DNA of 64,000 bases from Owenia fusiformis (Eukaryota; Annelida; Polychaeta; Sabellida; Oweniidae), in assembly GCA_903813345.2 (NCBI GenBank), contig CAIIXF020000012.1:3205318-3269317 (forward strand). Reading direction: 5' to 3'. The notes beneath the pieces are model-generated. The model saw nothing but the letters and a program-made list of their open reading frames with translations. It ran no database searches and was not told the origin of the DNA. The position numbers and the translations under genes were made by a program. Each line of letters begins with the position of its first letter. The first letter of the stretch is position 1. Below, piece after piece: positions 49,101 to 58,377 of this stretch.

Positions 49101-51530
49101 GGGTCAAAATGTATTTTCCTCACTAAACACCAATTCTACAATCGGTTTGTCTCAATTTCAAGGCTCAGAGCAATCACCAAATGAAGTCATTTAAAAAAAT
49201 TTACTTCAAAACCATTTTTATTTATTTTTTATAATGTACCCCCTCCCCGCCTGATAGGGGTTGGGGTTAGAGACTAAAAAATCCATGAAGACCACTCCGG
49301 ATCACTTGCCCCGAAATCATTTTCCACTCAGATTAAGTGTTTCTACAACTGTGCCAAGTTTGTTGCTTTCCTGAAAAAGTCGAACTATAAAGGGCTCATT
49401 TCTGGACATCTGACTGTGCTATGTGACTTGTGAAACCAAAAAATCAACAATTTGCATATATGCACTTCTAGTTATTGTGACATCACTTATCATATTTGAA
49501 TGTAATTTTAAAGCATAAAACCTAATTATTAATACAAATCTAGTAATATTTTATGAATTTTATTTAGTTTAATAAATGTTTTCATATCTTATTTAGACAA
49601 AGTGCTGGTAAGGCTGTGCTGTTTCCTTCTTGTGACAGCGATGTTTCATGTGAGTCTGTGACACTTCTTTCTGACACGCTACTTGGTAAGGGAACATTAT
49701 TTATCACAATTTTCAAAGTGTTATATTGTCATTGTCTTGTGCTGCTGGGCATTTCGGCGGGCAGATAAGTGGCCATTTTGATTTTTTTATGGTTAAGATT
49801 CCTTAAATCCATCGTTCTCTAAGTATGATGTCATTGTATTGGTTACCACAATTGATCAAGGAATTCCTATTTTTGAAGACAGTAAACGTTAATGTCTCCA
49901 GCCCTACAAGTGCTATGTAAAAGGCTCTTCTGTCTCTTCTATTGTTAAGTGAATTCTAATTCATGTTCATGCATTGTTGTTATAGCAACACGCTGTTATG
50001 AGGAAAACACTATACAGGTCTGGGATGTACCAACCGTGACAACAATTGCCATGGGCAAGAAACGTCTCAAGACTCTTACTATGAAAGCTGAGCTTGAATG
50101 GGTGGATACGGATGAACCATACATCAATATGTCATTCCAGAAAAGTTAGTCAGGTTCAATTATGTTTCCACTGAGAAGTATAATGTCATAGCCACATGTA
50201 AGCAATGTTCAGCTGGTCAACGTTTGATGTCTAGCAAGATTTTTGTAGTTTTTTCGCCATTTGTAGGTATTTACCATTTACTAGGTGATGAGAAACGTAT
50301 TGTCATTTTAAATGCCTTGTGTTAAAGATAATTCAATCTGGTCTGGGTAAGAAATGTTTAAAACTTGTCAAAAGTTCCAATCAACAATCTCATCAAAATT
50401 TAAGACAACTTTCAAATCATCAAATGACTTAACTTAGGATTCTGCATCAAGTTGCTTCTAATTTTGGTGAAAGTACTCATACAACGTATACTTTGTGACC
50501 CAGAAATGTGTCTAACTGCACAGTAACACCCATACATCTAATGTTGATTATGGGTCCCAGAAAACTTTTTTTAAGCCAATATATAATTTACACCATATTG
50601 TCTTTGTAGCTTTTGTTCTATTTGGAGACACATTTTCAAGTGTTTAAAAAACGTCACAATTTTCCATTTTTATGTTTCAGGTCTCGGGCTTCTAGCAGCG
50701 GGTGATGATGCTGGGAATATAAGACTGTATAATTTAAAATGGTTGCTTGGCAACACTGAGAGTGATGAACTGTTTGAGCCATCTAGGGTACTTATGTGGT
50801 TTCTGAGTCTTTGTTAATTTTCAATTTTTCATTATTGCTTTTACATTTGAAAGAATCAGTCATAAAAGATGCAAAATTCACAAAAAAACATCATTCATTT
50901 AATTACATCTTGTTTATCATTTAGTTCGATATGGTTCAATTCAATAAAGAATGGAAAAGATCTTGTATAACTAAGGAGATTTTCCATTTACGAAGGTTCA
51001 TTTTACCCTCAGTTTAATGGTAATGGGACTTTGGCAAGTGTTCCACATGCAGAGGTGTTCCACTATACTGTTTGTACTTATGTATTTTCTCTCTGTTTAT
51101 AAGATATTACCCTGGCCAGAGTGTGAGGTTGACAAGTCAAACAGTCTCGATGTTCAACTGAATAATCTCAAAGTCGATGTAAGTATAAAAGTTATATCTA
51201 TATTATAATATTTGAAAATATTGAAGTTGATATCAGTCAAATTTGGTCGGACCTTAAAACACTCTTTCAAACCAAAATTTGAAAAATTCTGAAAAAATGT
51301 CCCATAGAAGTATATCTCATTCAGCTTAAGTCGCCAATTTTTTGATCCAAGGAATGTCCCTGCCTGTATTATGAACTGAGTGATTTAAGACTTTATCTTA
51401 CTTATTTATCATCTCTTGTTTTCAGCCATTGCTTGTAGTGTCAACTGGATTCAATAGCAATGGAGAATATCTTGTAGCAGGCACCAACAATAACATGGTG
51501 TGTGTATGGAAGAAGAACAAATCATCTTAA
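37112..51530 (+). CDS. LRWD1: LRWD1/ORCA, leucine-rich repeat and WD repeat protein, complete coding region in 16 exons
   Basis: LRWD1 stabilises the origin recognition complex on chromatin and binds repressive histone marks in vertebrates. Coding exons: 37178-37251, 37601-37829, 38176-38292, 38603-38758, 39119-39403, 40403-40523, 41602-41702, 42052-42133, 42465-42605, 43021-43093, 43359-43514, 49597-49685, 49986-50144, 50681-50787, 51104-51178, 51426-51530. All phases agree, giving 689 aa (human about 650). ATG 37,178 has an in-frame TGA in the same exon. LRRs occupy about 25-125 (LSQNKLTTLP, LEDNELEDI). A charged linker follows (193-287: SSSDEDG, KKKKSKPAAKRIK). FLRCHSKDNSP (about 295) is an LRWD1 hallmark, and WD repeats run to the end (LLWDIGIP, IQVWDV, VCVWKK). 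Exon 12 is reached only after a 6.1-kb intron filled by a transposon. Confidence 0.97.
37601..37829 (+). CDS. LRWD1: LRWD1 exon 2, leucine-rich repeats
   Basis: 229 nt encoding LGNKSIKKLDKDLFKQLSNL, EDIDLSQNKLTTLPRGL, LQILALEDNELEDIEFVG and LCDLYIEGNDKLR: three to four LRRs of LxxLxLxxNxL type. The donor GTTTGT is weak but leaves phase 0 for exon 3. Confidence 0.94.
37830..40402. other. LRWD1 introns 2-5 with exons 3-5
   Basis: Contains exon 3 (38,176-38,292), exon 4 (38,603-38,758) and exon 5 (39,119-39,403, the basic-acidic linker). An alternative stop lies directly after exon 5 (LVNPFA*), so intron 5 retention would give a WD-less protein. Intron 5 carries the element at 39,485-40,226. 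Confidence 0.7.
39485..40226. mobile_element. ATCCCAACGAAC inverted-repeat element
   Basis: ATCCCAACGAAC (39,485-39,496) is mirrored by GTTCGTTGGGAT (40,215-40,226). CAGTCCGTCAGTCCGTC repeats and AAGATGGCCGCC/AAAATGGCCG/AAAATGGCTGC modules lie inside. 742 bp with no coding region. Same general style as the ATGTCCCCACCA element but different ends. Confidence 0.8.
40403..40523 (+). CDS. LRWD1: LRWD1 exon 6, start of WD domain
   Basis: 121 nt encoding PKAPDYDPVHFLRCHSKDNS then PSDSKTTIWCCQFEP. HFLRCHSKDNSP is nearly identical to the vertebrate LRWD1 segment that opens the WD domain, the strongest single identifier of this gene. Confidence 0.97.
40600..41070. mobile_element. Foldback element with three TGACGTCA palindromes
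   Basis: Arms CATCACACGTTTCAGC-TATGTGATACAGGAAATATTCCAC (40,928-40,967) and their inverse (41,028-41,068) form a hairpin. Three perfect TGACGTCA octamers occur at 40,715, 40,757 and 40,799, and CTGATTGGTTGATTA / GACCAATCAAAATGCTTCA flank the body. It lies in LRWD1 intron 6. A structurally similar element is at 45,202-45,500. Confidence 0.75.
41070..41300. repeat. About 78-bp tandem repeat, three copies
   Basis: Units contain CTGTACTTTTTTTACTGTATG, ACTGATTTTGTTTTCATTACCC and AAAACTTGTGATGAAAACATAT. The third copy is partly degenerate. Confidence 0.92.
41301..42464. other. LRWD1 exons 7 and 8 with introns
   Basis: Exon 7 (41,602-41,702: GETTNIVATCGGNSVCLIDV) and exon 8 (42,052-42,133: ELFVLSWTTIKMEVEKHKRR) code for the first WD blade. 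Just after the exon 8 donor, 42,155-42,180 has a T-arm-like CCTGGGTTCAATTCCAGG, perfectly self-pairing, likely the tail of a tRNA-derived SINE on the plus strand. Confidence 0.75.
42465..43093 (+). CDS. LRWD1: LRWD1 exons 9 and 10
   Basis: Exon 9 (42,465-42,605) encodes YTRDDTIKLIDPDQNICYAE then KGHTKSFKQQINALVFH...FLF. Exon 10 (43,021-43,093) encodes GGAKGEILLWDIGIPEFPDF. GH...LLWD is a WD repeat blade. All splice sites are GT/AG. Confidence 0.95.
42724..42935. repeat. About 37-bp tandem repeat in LRWD1 intron 9
   Basis: Six copies of GGGGGCTCATTTGAGAGCAT plus ACGGTATATGATTG. It lies between exons 9 and 10 and extends an open frame that joins exon 10; the frame is an artefact. Confidence 0.93.
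43359..43514 (+). CDS. LRWD1: LRWD1 exon 11
   Basis: 156 nt encoding ILRSFSHTGDETLNLSLCMN, QTVLIAGCALGCHFWNLKEK, then SSEKS. LIAGC..GCHFWNL is the next WD blade and aligns with LLAGCEGGCCCWDV in vertebrates. Confidence 0.95.
43573..43692 (-). mobile_element. Short ATGTCACCACC-family element, complete
   Basis: 120 bp. On the minus strand it starts ATGTCACCACCTGCCATTTG and ends with the hairpin TTGTCACCACTTGCTGAGGTGACAT. This compact copy defines the two ends of the family seen at 2510-3665 and lies just after LRWD1 exon 11. Confidence 0.82.
44935..45120. repeat. Inserted ACAGTACTG-rich block
   Basis: Repeated ACAGTACTGTTTTTACAGC / CAGTACTGTTTT words interrupt the left arm of the 5.5-kb element. 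GCAGAGCTGTAAACAGTACTG and CAGTACTGTTTTTACAGC are partly inverted, suggesting a small palindromic insertion. Confidence 0.6.
45202..45500. mobile_element. Foldback element inserted in left arm
   Basis: TTATTGAATGATTTGAAGTGCAATACAGGATATATTCTG (45,202-45,242) is mirrored at 45,297-45,339. The loop carries a second inner pair around GGAACGAGACGAAGTCGAG. It ends with GACCAATCAGAAGGCTTCATTTT, very like the right end of the TGACGTCA element at 40,880. Same structural class. Confidence 0.75.
46420..46640. repeat. Inverse copy of the 35,075-35,430 repeat
   Basis: GGCTAAACATCTTCTTTGAC, CTTAAAATGTATGGATAAAC and AAGAGGAATCAGCTGAAATAA are reverse complements of text in the HFM1 intron 1 repeat. Part of the interior of the 5.5-kb element. 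Confidence 0.65.
46870..47515 (+). pseudogene. LINE 3' end with zinc knuckle
   Basis: A frame-shifted C-terminal domain: DRIKVEALKNSESKIYF..., SLTESKSEEYWSEQF, then in another frame GICKICNVEAESHKHLFVNC. The C-x2-C...H...C knuckle is of the same type as in the LINE at 28,870, but the sequences differ enough to be another family. It ends in TTAATTAAAAAATAAAAAATAAAA, a simple tail. Confidence 0.75.
47925..48345. other. Unclassified insertion in right arm
   Basis: Breaks the right-arm homology. It contains a C run (47,984-48,000), a GACTTACTACCCTTTGCATTC segment also found at 56,103 and a hairpin CAGCTTGGGTC / GACCCAAGCTG (48,256-48,293). The 56,103 relative precedes another transposon, so both may be pieces of one repeat. 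Confidence 0.45.
49597..50144 (+). CDS. LRWD1: LRWD1 exons 12 and 13
   Basis: Exon 12 (49,597-49,685) encodes QSAGKAVLFPSCDSDVSCES, then VTLLSDTLL. Exon 13 (49,986-50,144) encodes ATRCYEENTIQVWDVPTVTT then MKAELEWVDTDEPYINMSFQ. IQVWDV ends a WD blade, and AELEWVDTDEPYINMS aligns with ARLQWSSTELAYFSLS in vertebrates. Confidence 0.95.
50681..51530 (+). CDS. LRWD1: LRWD1 exons 14 to 16 and stop
   Basis: Exon 14 (50,681-50,787) encodes LGLLAAGDDAGNIRLYNLKW, matching the LCGDEEGNVWLYDV blade. Exon 15 (51,104-51,178) encodes ILPWPECEVDKSNSLDVQLN, a linker. Exon 16 (51,426-51,530) encodes PLLVVSTGFNSNGEYLVAGT then NNMVCVWKKNKSS and a TAA stop. Confidence 0.95.
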
Positions 51531-53300
51531 GAGAGAGAAACGGAGATTATGAGAGACACTTAATCCACAAAATATAAGGATTTACGAGCATAAGATCCCA
51601 AGGAATAGTGAATGACTATAGTGATGATGTACTTAACCTCTTGAATACCCAGAATGACGGATATATCTGTCACAAATAAAATCCCTTTGGAACCCAGAGC
51701 AACAGATAAATCTGTCAAAGAATTTTTCACTAAAACTGCTCTAACTTCAGCATGTGTTATTCAATCTTCACAAATTATGTTTTATAATGTATGTAATAGG
51801 TCCATGTTTACTATTCTTATGAAATCAAACATGAAATATTGTGTTTGCAGATGTAAATATCCAAAAAACTGGCAAAAAAATGAAAAATGATCTGGTTTCA
51901 AACCCTTTTTAGAGGCTGGTATTCAAGAGGTTGAAAGACACAGACAAAAGTTCTGTCTTGAGAGAAAACCATTCTTAGAACCTTAGGCAGTCAAAACTTA
52001 GATTTCAGAGGATGTTTGCAACTTTTGTAATGGCAATGTTCAAGAATGACAATCTCTCTCTTATGAGGATAGGAATCTCAAATTAATGATGATGATTTTT
52101 AACGGACAAAAGTCATGAAAATTCTTATGAAAGATTGTAACATCATTAATGCAAAAGTCAGTCCAGAGCTAGATACATGAATTCCTACAATCCTAAACCC
52201 AGATAGCATCCATTTACTCATCTTGCGATTAAAACATACAATTCGGAGAATCCAAATATTTATCTCACCTTAGATCAAGTTTAGACAAGGATTTATTCCA
52301 GGATTAGTTGCAGTTTTGTTGATTTGTCCCATTATATACTGGTAAACATGGGTACCAATATATCAGGATGCATAATCAGATTGTGCGAATTCACTGTTCT
52401 GTTTTTTACCACTTGAGACTTGACGTATTGAACATTCTTTTAGATTGTATTTGATTATTCGTGAAACATTTTTTATGTTATGAGACTTACATGTAAGTCC
52501 CAAGACAAAACAATTCTTAAACCCCCACCATCTTAATGGGAACCTAAACCTACGTATCTACTGTATGTTTTATTGTTATCATTGTAGTTTTTAAAAAAAA
52601 CTCCAGATTAAGGAGTTGTCAGATGAATTAACCCTTAAACAGTTAGGTTATATAGAGTTACACCAACGATTGGAATCTGCCTCCCCTCCTATCCGTTTAA
52701 GGGTTAATCATGAAACGCCCCAGATTAATGAATGGCTTAAGGCCTTTTAGTCAATGATTGTTACGAAAGTTTTAGTCTGAAATGTTGATACCAAGGTTAG
52801 AAGGGGAAAATTCCATTGCCATTGGGTCCTCCAATAGATGGCATTGTACACCAATCTTTAGTTAAGTTAGAAGTTAAAGTATAACTTTAAGTTTTATCTT
52901 ATATCAATCTTATACTCTTGTTTACAAAATGAAGGGTGAAATTAGCAAGGAATAAAGAAAACCGAGAGATAGCTAACCGTCTAAATTGTATGGAAATGCT
53001 GGAGTTCTAGTTTTCAACACCTCCCGTTTTAGGAAAAAATATGTAAATACATGTGGACAGAGATGACTTTGATTCATGCCTTATCTTGTATGTGTCCAAT
53101 ATTATTTTTAGTTATATTAAATTGTGATAAAAGTACTTTGATAAAGAATTATTTATCGTTTCTTAATATTTTTGTTGCATTTGTTTTTAATTGAAGATTT
53201 TAACCTTTTGAGTGCTAAGTGTCCCATCAAGAAGATTTGAAAGTGTCGTTTATACTAAAATGGTTCTTATTTTGACAATATTAAATTACATTTAAAATGT
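51531..53300 (+). other. LRWD1: Probable LRWD1 3' UTR and flank
   Basis: No coding signal. The first clear AATAAA downstream of the stop is at 52,951, a candidate poly(A) signal that would make a 1.4-kb 3' UTR. Earlier weak variants cannot be excluded. Confidence 0.4.
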
Positions 53301-53830
53301 GTATTATTGGTATATATCTTCATAACTCTTTTTTCTCTTAGATGCACTACCACTTGTAATCAGTGGCTATCCCTGTCCAAGAGTATTCATTCAGAAGGTA
53401 AAAACTTAAGTTGTTTGCCTCTTTCAAATTCCATTTCATGGTACATGAACTTCTCGGCATTTTTAGTAGACCCCAAGACAATGATTTGAATTGACTGAAA
53501 CAATGATCTAGCGGCGGTCACCCATATTCTCTTAGGTGCAAAAACCAACCCAAGCTAGACTTACAAAATACAAACAATCACAGATCACAACAACAATCGA
53601 CCATGACCTTAACAAGAAAATAATAAAACAACAACAGTCCCTGCTATCAATAAATGAAGCCTTTTTGGCACACTCCTTGTGGCACACTCCTCGAAGAGCC
53701 TCTTCTGAATCAGTGTCACGTGGCATATAACATGTTTAGATCTATCATCAATGTTAACATTAGATCTATAAAACCATCACCATTTCATGATGAGTACTTA
53801 ACTCATCAATTTAAAACTGGTAAAAATGGA
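53301..53830. other. Unassigned intergenic DNA
   Basis: 60-64-codon frames overlap on both strands with no recognised motif. I see no gene here. Confidence 0.3.
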
Positions 53831-53834
53831 TCAA

Positions 53835-54360
53835 TGTCATATAGGTGATGTTAACATGGAATTCAATATCACATATGTGATGCTAAAATGGAGATCAAGG
53901 TGACATAGGCGATATTAACATGGAGTAAAATGTCACATAGTTGATGCTAAAATGGAGATCAATGTGACATAGGCGATATTAACATGGAGTAAAATGTCAC
54001 ATAGTTGATGCTATAATGGAGATCAATGTGACATAGGCGATATTAACATGGAATTCAATATCACATATGTGATGCTAAAATGGAGATCAATGTGACATAG
54101 GCGATATTAACATGGAGTAAAATGTCACATTGTTGATGCTATAATGGAGATCAATGTGACATAGGCGATATTAACATGGAATTCAATATCACATATGTGA
54201 TGCTAAAATGGAGATCAATGTGACATAGGCGATATTAACATGGAGTAAAATGTCACATTGTTGATGCTAAAATGGAGATCAATGTGACATAGGCGATATT
54301 AACATGGAGTAAAATGTCACATAGTTGATGCTATAATGGAGGTGGAGGTGACTAATCAAG
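53835..54360. repeat. About 64-bp minisatellite with an inverted unit at its edge
   Basis: Eight units of GGAGATCAATGTGACATAGG, CGATATTAACATGGAGTAAA and ATGTCACATAGTTGATGCTA, with two alternating variants (GGAGTAAAATGTCACATAGT and GGAATTCAATATCACATATG). At 54,455-54,480 CTATGTCACATTGATCTCCA is the exact reverse complement of the unit core, so the array ends in an inverted copy. Confidence 0.93.
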
Positions 54361-56162
54361 GTGACATGGGTGAAGTTAATATGGAGATCAATTCAATTCA
54401 TTTATATCCAAGTTAAAATCATATTTTATGTGACATTAATTTATATGTTAACACCGGCTATGTCACATTGATCTCCACGTTGACACCATCCATTTCACTT
54501 TGAGATCCATGTCAACATGGATCACAAGTAATTATGGAATTCTATGACAGGGAGTCCGGCCAATGTCACTTGACCTATTTTTTCAATGTACATGTTTCGA
54601 CGAATTAATATATACATCAGAGAATATAATCTACCCTTCGTTAGAAAGCCCATGGTTAAAATGGCATCTTTATTTACACTTATTCTAGTTCTTTCTCCTT
54701 TAAATGTTGGTGTAAATAAAGTGTCCTATCGTTTGAAGTTCGATACATCCCAAGACTTCATGTTTTGGTTGTTACACGGCCTTGTCCATCAAATCTACTG
54801 TTTCATATTTAATAGACTATTGCTACCATTTCATTTCTCGGATCAATATAAAATTTATAAACGCATACGTTGGCATCCCTTAAATGTCATCATCGGCATG
54901 TTAAAACTGAACATAGCAGTGAGCCAAATACCAGAGTAAAACGTAAATAAACACATATCATATGAATTCAAAATTTCAAATTGTCAATAAGTCCATCAAA
55001 ATAAGTCACATCAATGATTTACATTTTCTCATTTTTCACAATCACAATTCATATTTTAATTTGTAATGGCCATGACAGAGGTAAGAATTTTATGCAAAGG
55101 ATGATATCAAACAGATGTTTCTGAAAGTCGCCTAATAGGTTTCCGTCAAGGTAAACAATAATGCAATTAAAATGTATATATTTAGTTTGTAATGATCATG
55201 GAACGAGCAATGCCATTCCTATGGCGTGTGTTGCGCAGCTGTGTCAATGACAGAAACAGAAAACATGTTACGTGTTTCAATTATGGTATACCATGCCAAT
55301 GAAGGCGACTTTCGATGTTATAGGGAATTGCTTGGACACGCTGTCCACTCAAGATTGAAACATATTTCATCTTTAAGAAAGACTATCTTATACGATTGAA
55401 AGTATTTGTGATTATCCTTTCATGATTATCTAAATCAAAATACATCCTTCAAGCGATTAAATTGTATGGCATTCAATTACCATGAAACTTATATGTTGTA
55501 TTATATTTTTTTGTATGTGATTAATTGTATTGTTTATATATACATCATCCAGTTTTAGCCATATCAAAGATTACGAATTACGACCCAATCATTCATCACA
55601 ATAATTTTCTTTTTCTTTCACATTTGGAGTTCCTACCATTTATAATATGCACTAAATTATTTACCCAAATTTCATTATAAGCTTTTAATATCGGTATTGT
55701 ATTAAGTGTGAAACAATTTTGATGTGTTATTCCATTGTACGGGAACATACATGTATGCATTTTATATTAAATGCTTTTTTGTACTTTTATTCATTACCAG
55801 CTACACAAACATCAGGTAGGTGGTTTCCCATTAATCTCGGATGAAAAAAAACATATTTAAAATGTAACGACGTTCTGGGAATGGAAAAAATGATTTCACA
55901 ACGCAATTTAGAATTAGAACAGAGAAAACGATAACATCAGGACGTCGTCAAGTTCATCTATTTTATAAGGAAAACTAAAATATAAAACTGAAATTACTGA
56001 TAATTGTCCACTCACGGTCTCAACAGAAAATACATCAAAGTAAGGTAATTATATGCATGTTATATTTTTTATTCATAATTTTTTAATCTCATACGTAATT
56101 TGGTACCCTTTGCATTCGTTCAACTTCACTTCTTAAAATAGAGCTTCGTCTAGACTCTGCAC
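54361..56162. other. Unassigned intergenic DNA
   Basis: A 117-codon plus-strand frame (54,586-54,939, hydrophobic N-terminal part MASLFTLILVLSPLNVG) has no recognised homology and no visible splice context, so it is not called as a gene. The remainder is AT-rich. 56,103-56,154 resembles 48,016-48,080. Confidence 0.35.
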
Positions 56163-57071
56163 TAGGGTGGTCCAAAATATGGCGAAAAACCAACTTTCTT
56201 TCGGATCATCTTCCTCATTTGACTTACTGTTGTCCATGACCTAAAACACCTGCACACCAAATTTTGAGACCCAAATCCCATGGGAAATTTACCCACGCTT
56301 CGACTGAAAATTCGGTTATTTCATGATTTTTTGCTATTTTCGATAAATTGCCATCTCCTTTTTCCTGGTATAAAATGTTTCTATTTTTTCATAATAAACA
56401 CTTTTGTAGGACTCTTTATTACTTAATAATACTAGGAGCTCAAACACCAAATTTTGAGACCCAAATCCCATGTGAAATTTACCCATGCTTTGACTGAAAA
56501 ATTGTGATTTTCACAGTTTTGTCCGATTTTCAATAGATTACTGTCTCCATTTTCCTGGTATAATATGTTTCTATTTTTTCATAATAAATATTTTTGGATG
56601 ACTCTTTATTACTTCATAATACTAGGAACCCATACACCAAATTCTGAGACCCAAATCCCATGGGAAATTTACCCATGGTTTGACTGAAAAATTGTGATTT
56701 TCACATTTTTTCCGATTTTCAATAAATTGCTGTCTCCATTTTCCTGGTACGATATGTTTTTATAAAAACATTTTTGAGGACTCTTTATTACTTCATAATA
56801 CTAAAAACCCATACACCAAATATCCACCAAATTTTGAGACCCAAATCCAATGAGAACGTTACCCATGCTTTGACTGAAAACTGGTGCTTATGATAGCTTA
56901 TGATGTCTGTTTTAGGGGCATAATATGTTAATAAACATTATGGTAATTCCTTCTTAATCCAAAGAAACACCTAAATATCAAGACTTTAAGTTTTATTGAA
57001 AGGCGACAAATTCAGTAGTTTGGGGAAAATTTAGGATCTTTTACTTGTACATTTATATACTGTGGTTAATA

Positions 57072-57451
57072 TTAAAGGCAGAATCAGATCTATAGGGGTG
57101 ACAAAATTACAAGCAACGTGCATAATTAACCTACCAATCTATTCCTTACAATATCAAATACAATATCTCCAAAAAGATTCACAATAAGTTATAAATTGGT
57201 GAAGTTATTAATGATTCAAAGTGCAAAAATGGGTGAAAAATGTTTAAATTCTCCCAAATAATAAGAATGGTAACCATTCTTATAGAAAAATAATACATTA
57301 TAGTAAAAATCTTTCGATTTCATTGAATAAAGTATGCACTTTTGTGATTTTTAGAAAATAGACATGACAAGGAATGACATGAGCCAAAAATATTCTAAAC
57401 TTGAAACAATTTTTTGTTGAGCCTCCTCGCTATCTCTGATTCCCTCTTTAA
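57072..57451 (+). mobile_element. TTAA-bounded MITE, copy 3
   Basis: 380 bp, TTAAAGGCAGAATCAGATCT to ATCTCTGATTCCCTCTTTAA, highly similar to 15,447-15,827 (inverted) and 34,624-34,996. It contains the internal palindrome AAGAATGGTAACCATTCTT. Nested in the 3.84-kb transposon. Confidence 0.85.
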
Positions 57452-57500
57452 GAAGTGATGACTCGACAGCAACTCAAATGCCTTTATGACGTGCACGGAC

Positions 57501-58377
57501 CTGGGGACAATTCGGGAAATACGGGCTGATTTCAGCTTTGAGCGTTAATCTCTGCCTTATTTAAAAAGCTTGCTATGTGTTTTATATATCATTTTGAAGT
57601 ATTTTTTATTCGCATTTCAGTGAAATTATTTTTTCTTCAAAATTTTGATGGGATCCAACATATTTTTAAAGTTAAACATATCCCAAAATCGTCAAATACG
57701 CTGTAAGACGTAACACTTTACACTTACAGGGCTCGTTGAAATTGGGATAACTTTTGAAATAATGATCAAAATGCCACTAAAATTTTACAATTTATTCAAA
57801 GGAACATGTTCATTTATGACGTCACAATTGCTTAACGGCTACAGTTTTAATTATCATATATGAACGCTTTTAAAATTTTCAAAATTGTGTAAGGTTTTGA
57901 AGGCGAATGGGACGAGCAATAAGTTTACCTTCATTTAACCTTCTAATTCAAGTCTGATTTGAAAGAAAAATTAACTGCACAATATTGTCATGGCGAAATT
58001 TACAAAACAATAACCAGTTTGTTTATTTTGCAAATAATATTAAAATAAGAGCTGGTTTTCGAGACTTGAAAAAATGTGACGCATCGATTTTCTACCACAA
58101 ATTCCATACATATCAATTTTTACCAACGCCCCAAGTGGATTTCTTGACCGTTTTCCAAAATTCAAAAACATTTTAGAAATATTGTCCTCGAGATCTTGTT
58201 CCCCTGTGAATTTTGTCATGATTAGATAAGGATAAACTATTTTATTTTTAGGTTGACTAAACTTGACAAAAATGTGACGCTTGTCGTTTTTGACGTTGTA
58301 AGGCTGTTTACGCCCTATGCTGCTCATTGTTTTGTCTTGTTTTTTTGACGCCATAATGTTACGCTAATTGTCCCCAG
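57501..58377. mobile_element. 877-bp element with CTGGGGACAATT ends
   Basis: CTGGGGACAATT (57,501-57,512) and AATTGTCCCCAG (58,366-58,377) are perfect inverted ends. A clear TSD is not seen. It carries the 104-codon minus-strand frame described next and lies inside the 3.84-kb transposon. Confidence 0.65.
58040..58354 (-). CDS. Small basic protein, unknown, inside 877-bp element
   Basis: 104 codons from ATG at 58,354, starting 12 bp inside the right inverted repeat: MASKKQDKTMSSIGRKQPYN, then IFVKFSQPKNKIVYPYLI and NPLGALVKIDMYGICGRKSM. It is Lys/Arg-rich at the N-terminus, without signal peptide or membrane helix. I do not recognise it. Position at the element's end suggests an element-encoded or captured first exon (a GTTAAT-like donor beyond the frame is possible), but chance cannot be excluded. 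Confidence 0.3.
   Translation of the reverse strand: MASKKQDKTMSSIGRKQPYNVKNDKRHIFVKFSQPKNKIVYPYLIMTKFTGEQDLEDNISKMFLNFGKRSRNPLGALVKIDMYGICGRKSMRHIFSSLENQLLF

Larger units (their letters stand above)
43890..49419. mobile_element. 5.5-kb element with very long modular terminal inverted repeats
   Basis: GCGCAGTCAGATGTCC (43,890) is mirrored by GGACATCTGACTGTGC (49,404-49,419). The homology continues inward for about 1.05 kb without large gaps, and to about 45,660 / 47,760 when insertions are skipped. Each arm consists of roughly 190-bp modules (TAACCTTATTTTACCTTAATAA, TTTGTCATATTATTCC, GAAATTTTTCATTTTC-like). Outer flanks are TA, or TGT if TA belongs to the ends. The interior holds a LINE piece, a foldback and unidentified DNA. 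No transposase was recognised. It makes up LRWD1 intron 11. Confidence 0.85.

Noticed and set aside
43890-49419. Maverick/Polinton element
   Set aside because: Long TIRs fit, but no polymerase, integrase, capsid or ATPase frames are present and no 6-bp TSD is seen.
54586-54939. 117-codon secreted-looking protein
   Set aside because: The hydrophobic start is weak, no homology or splice sites recognised, and surroundings are repeat-rich.
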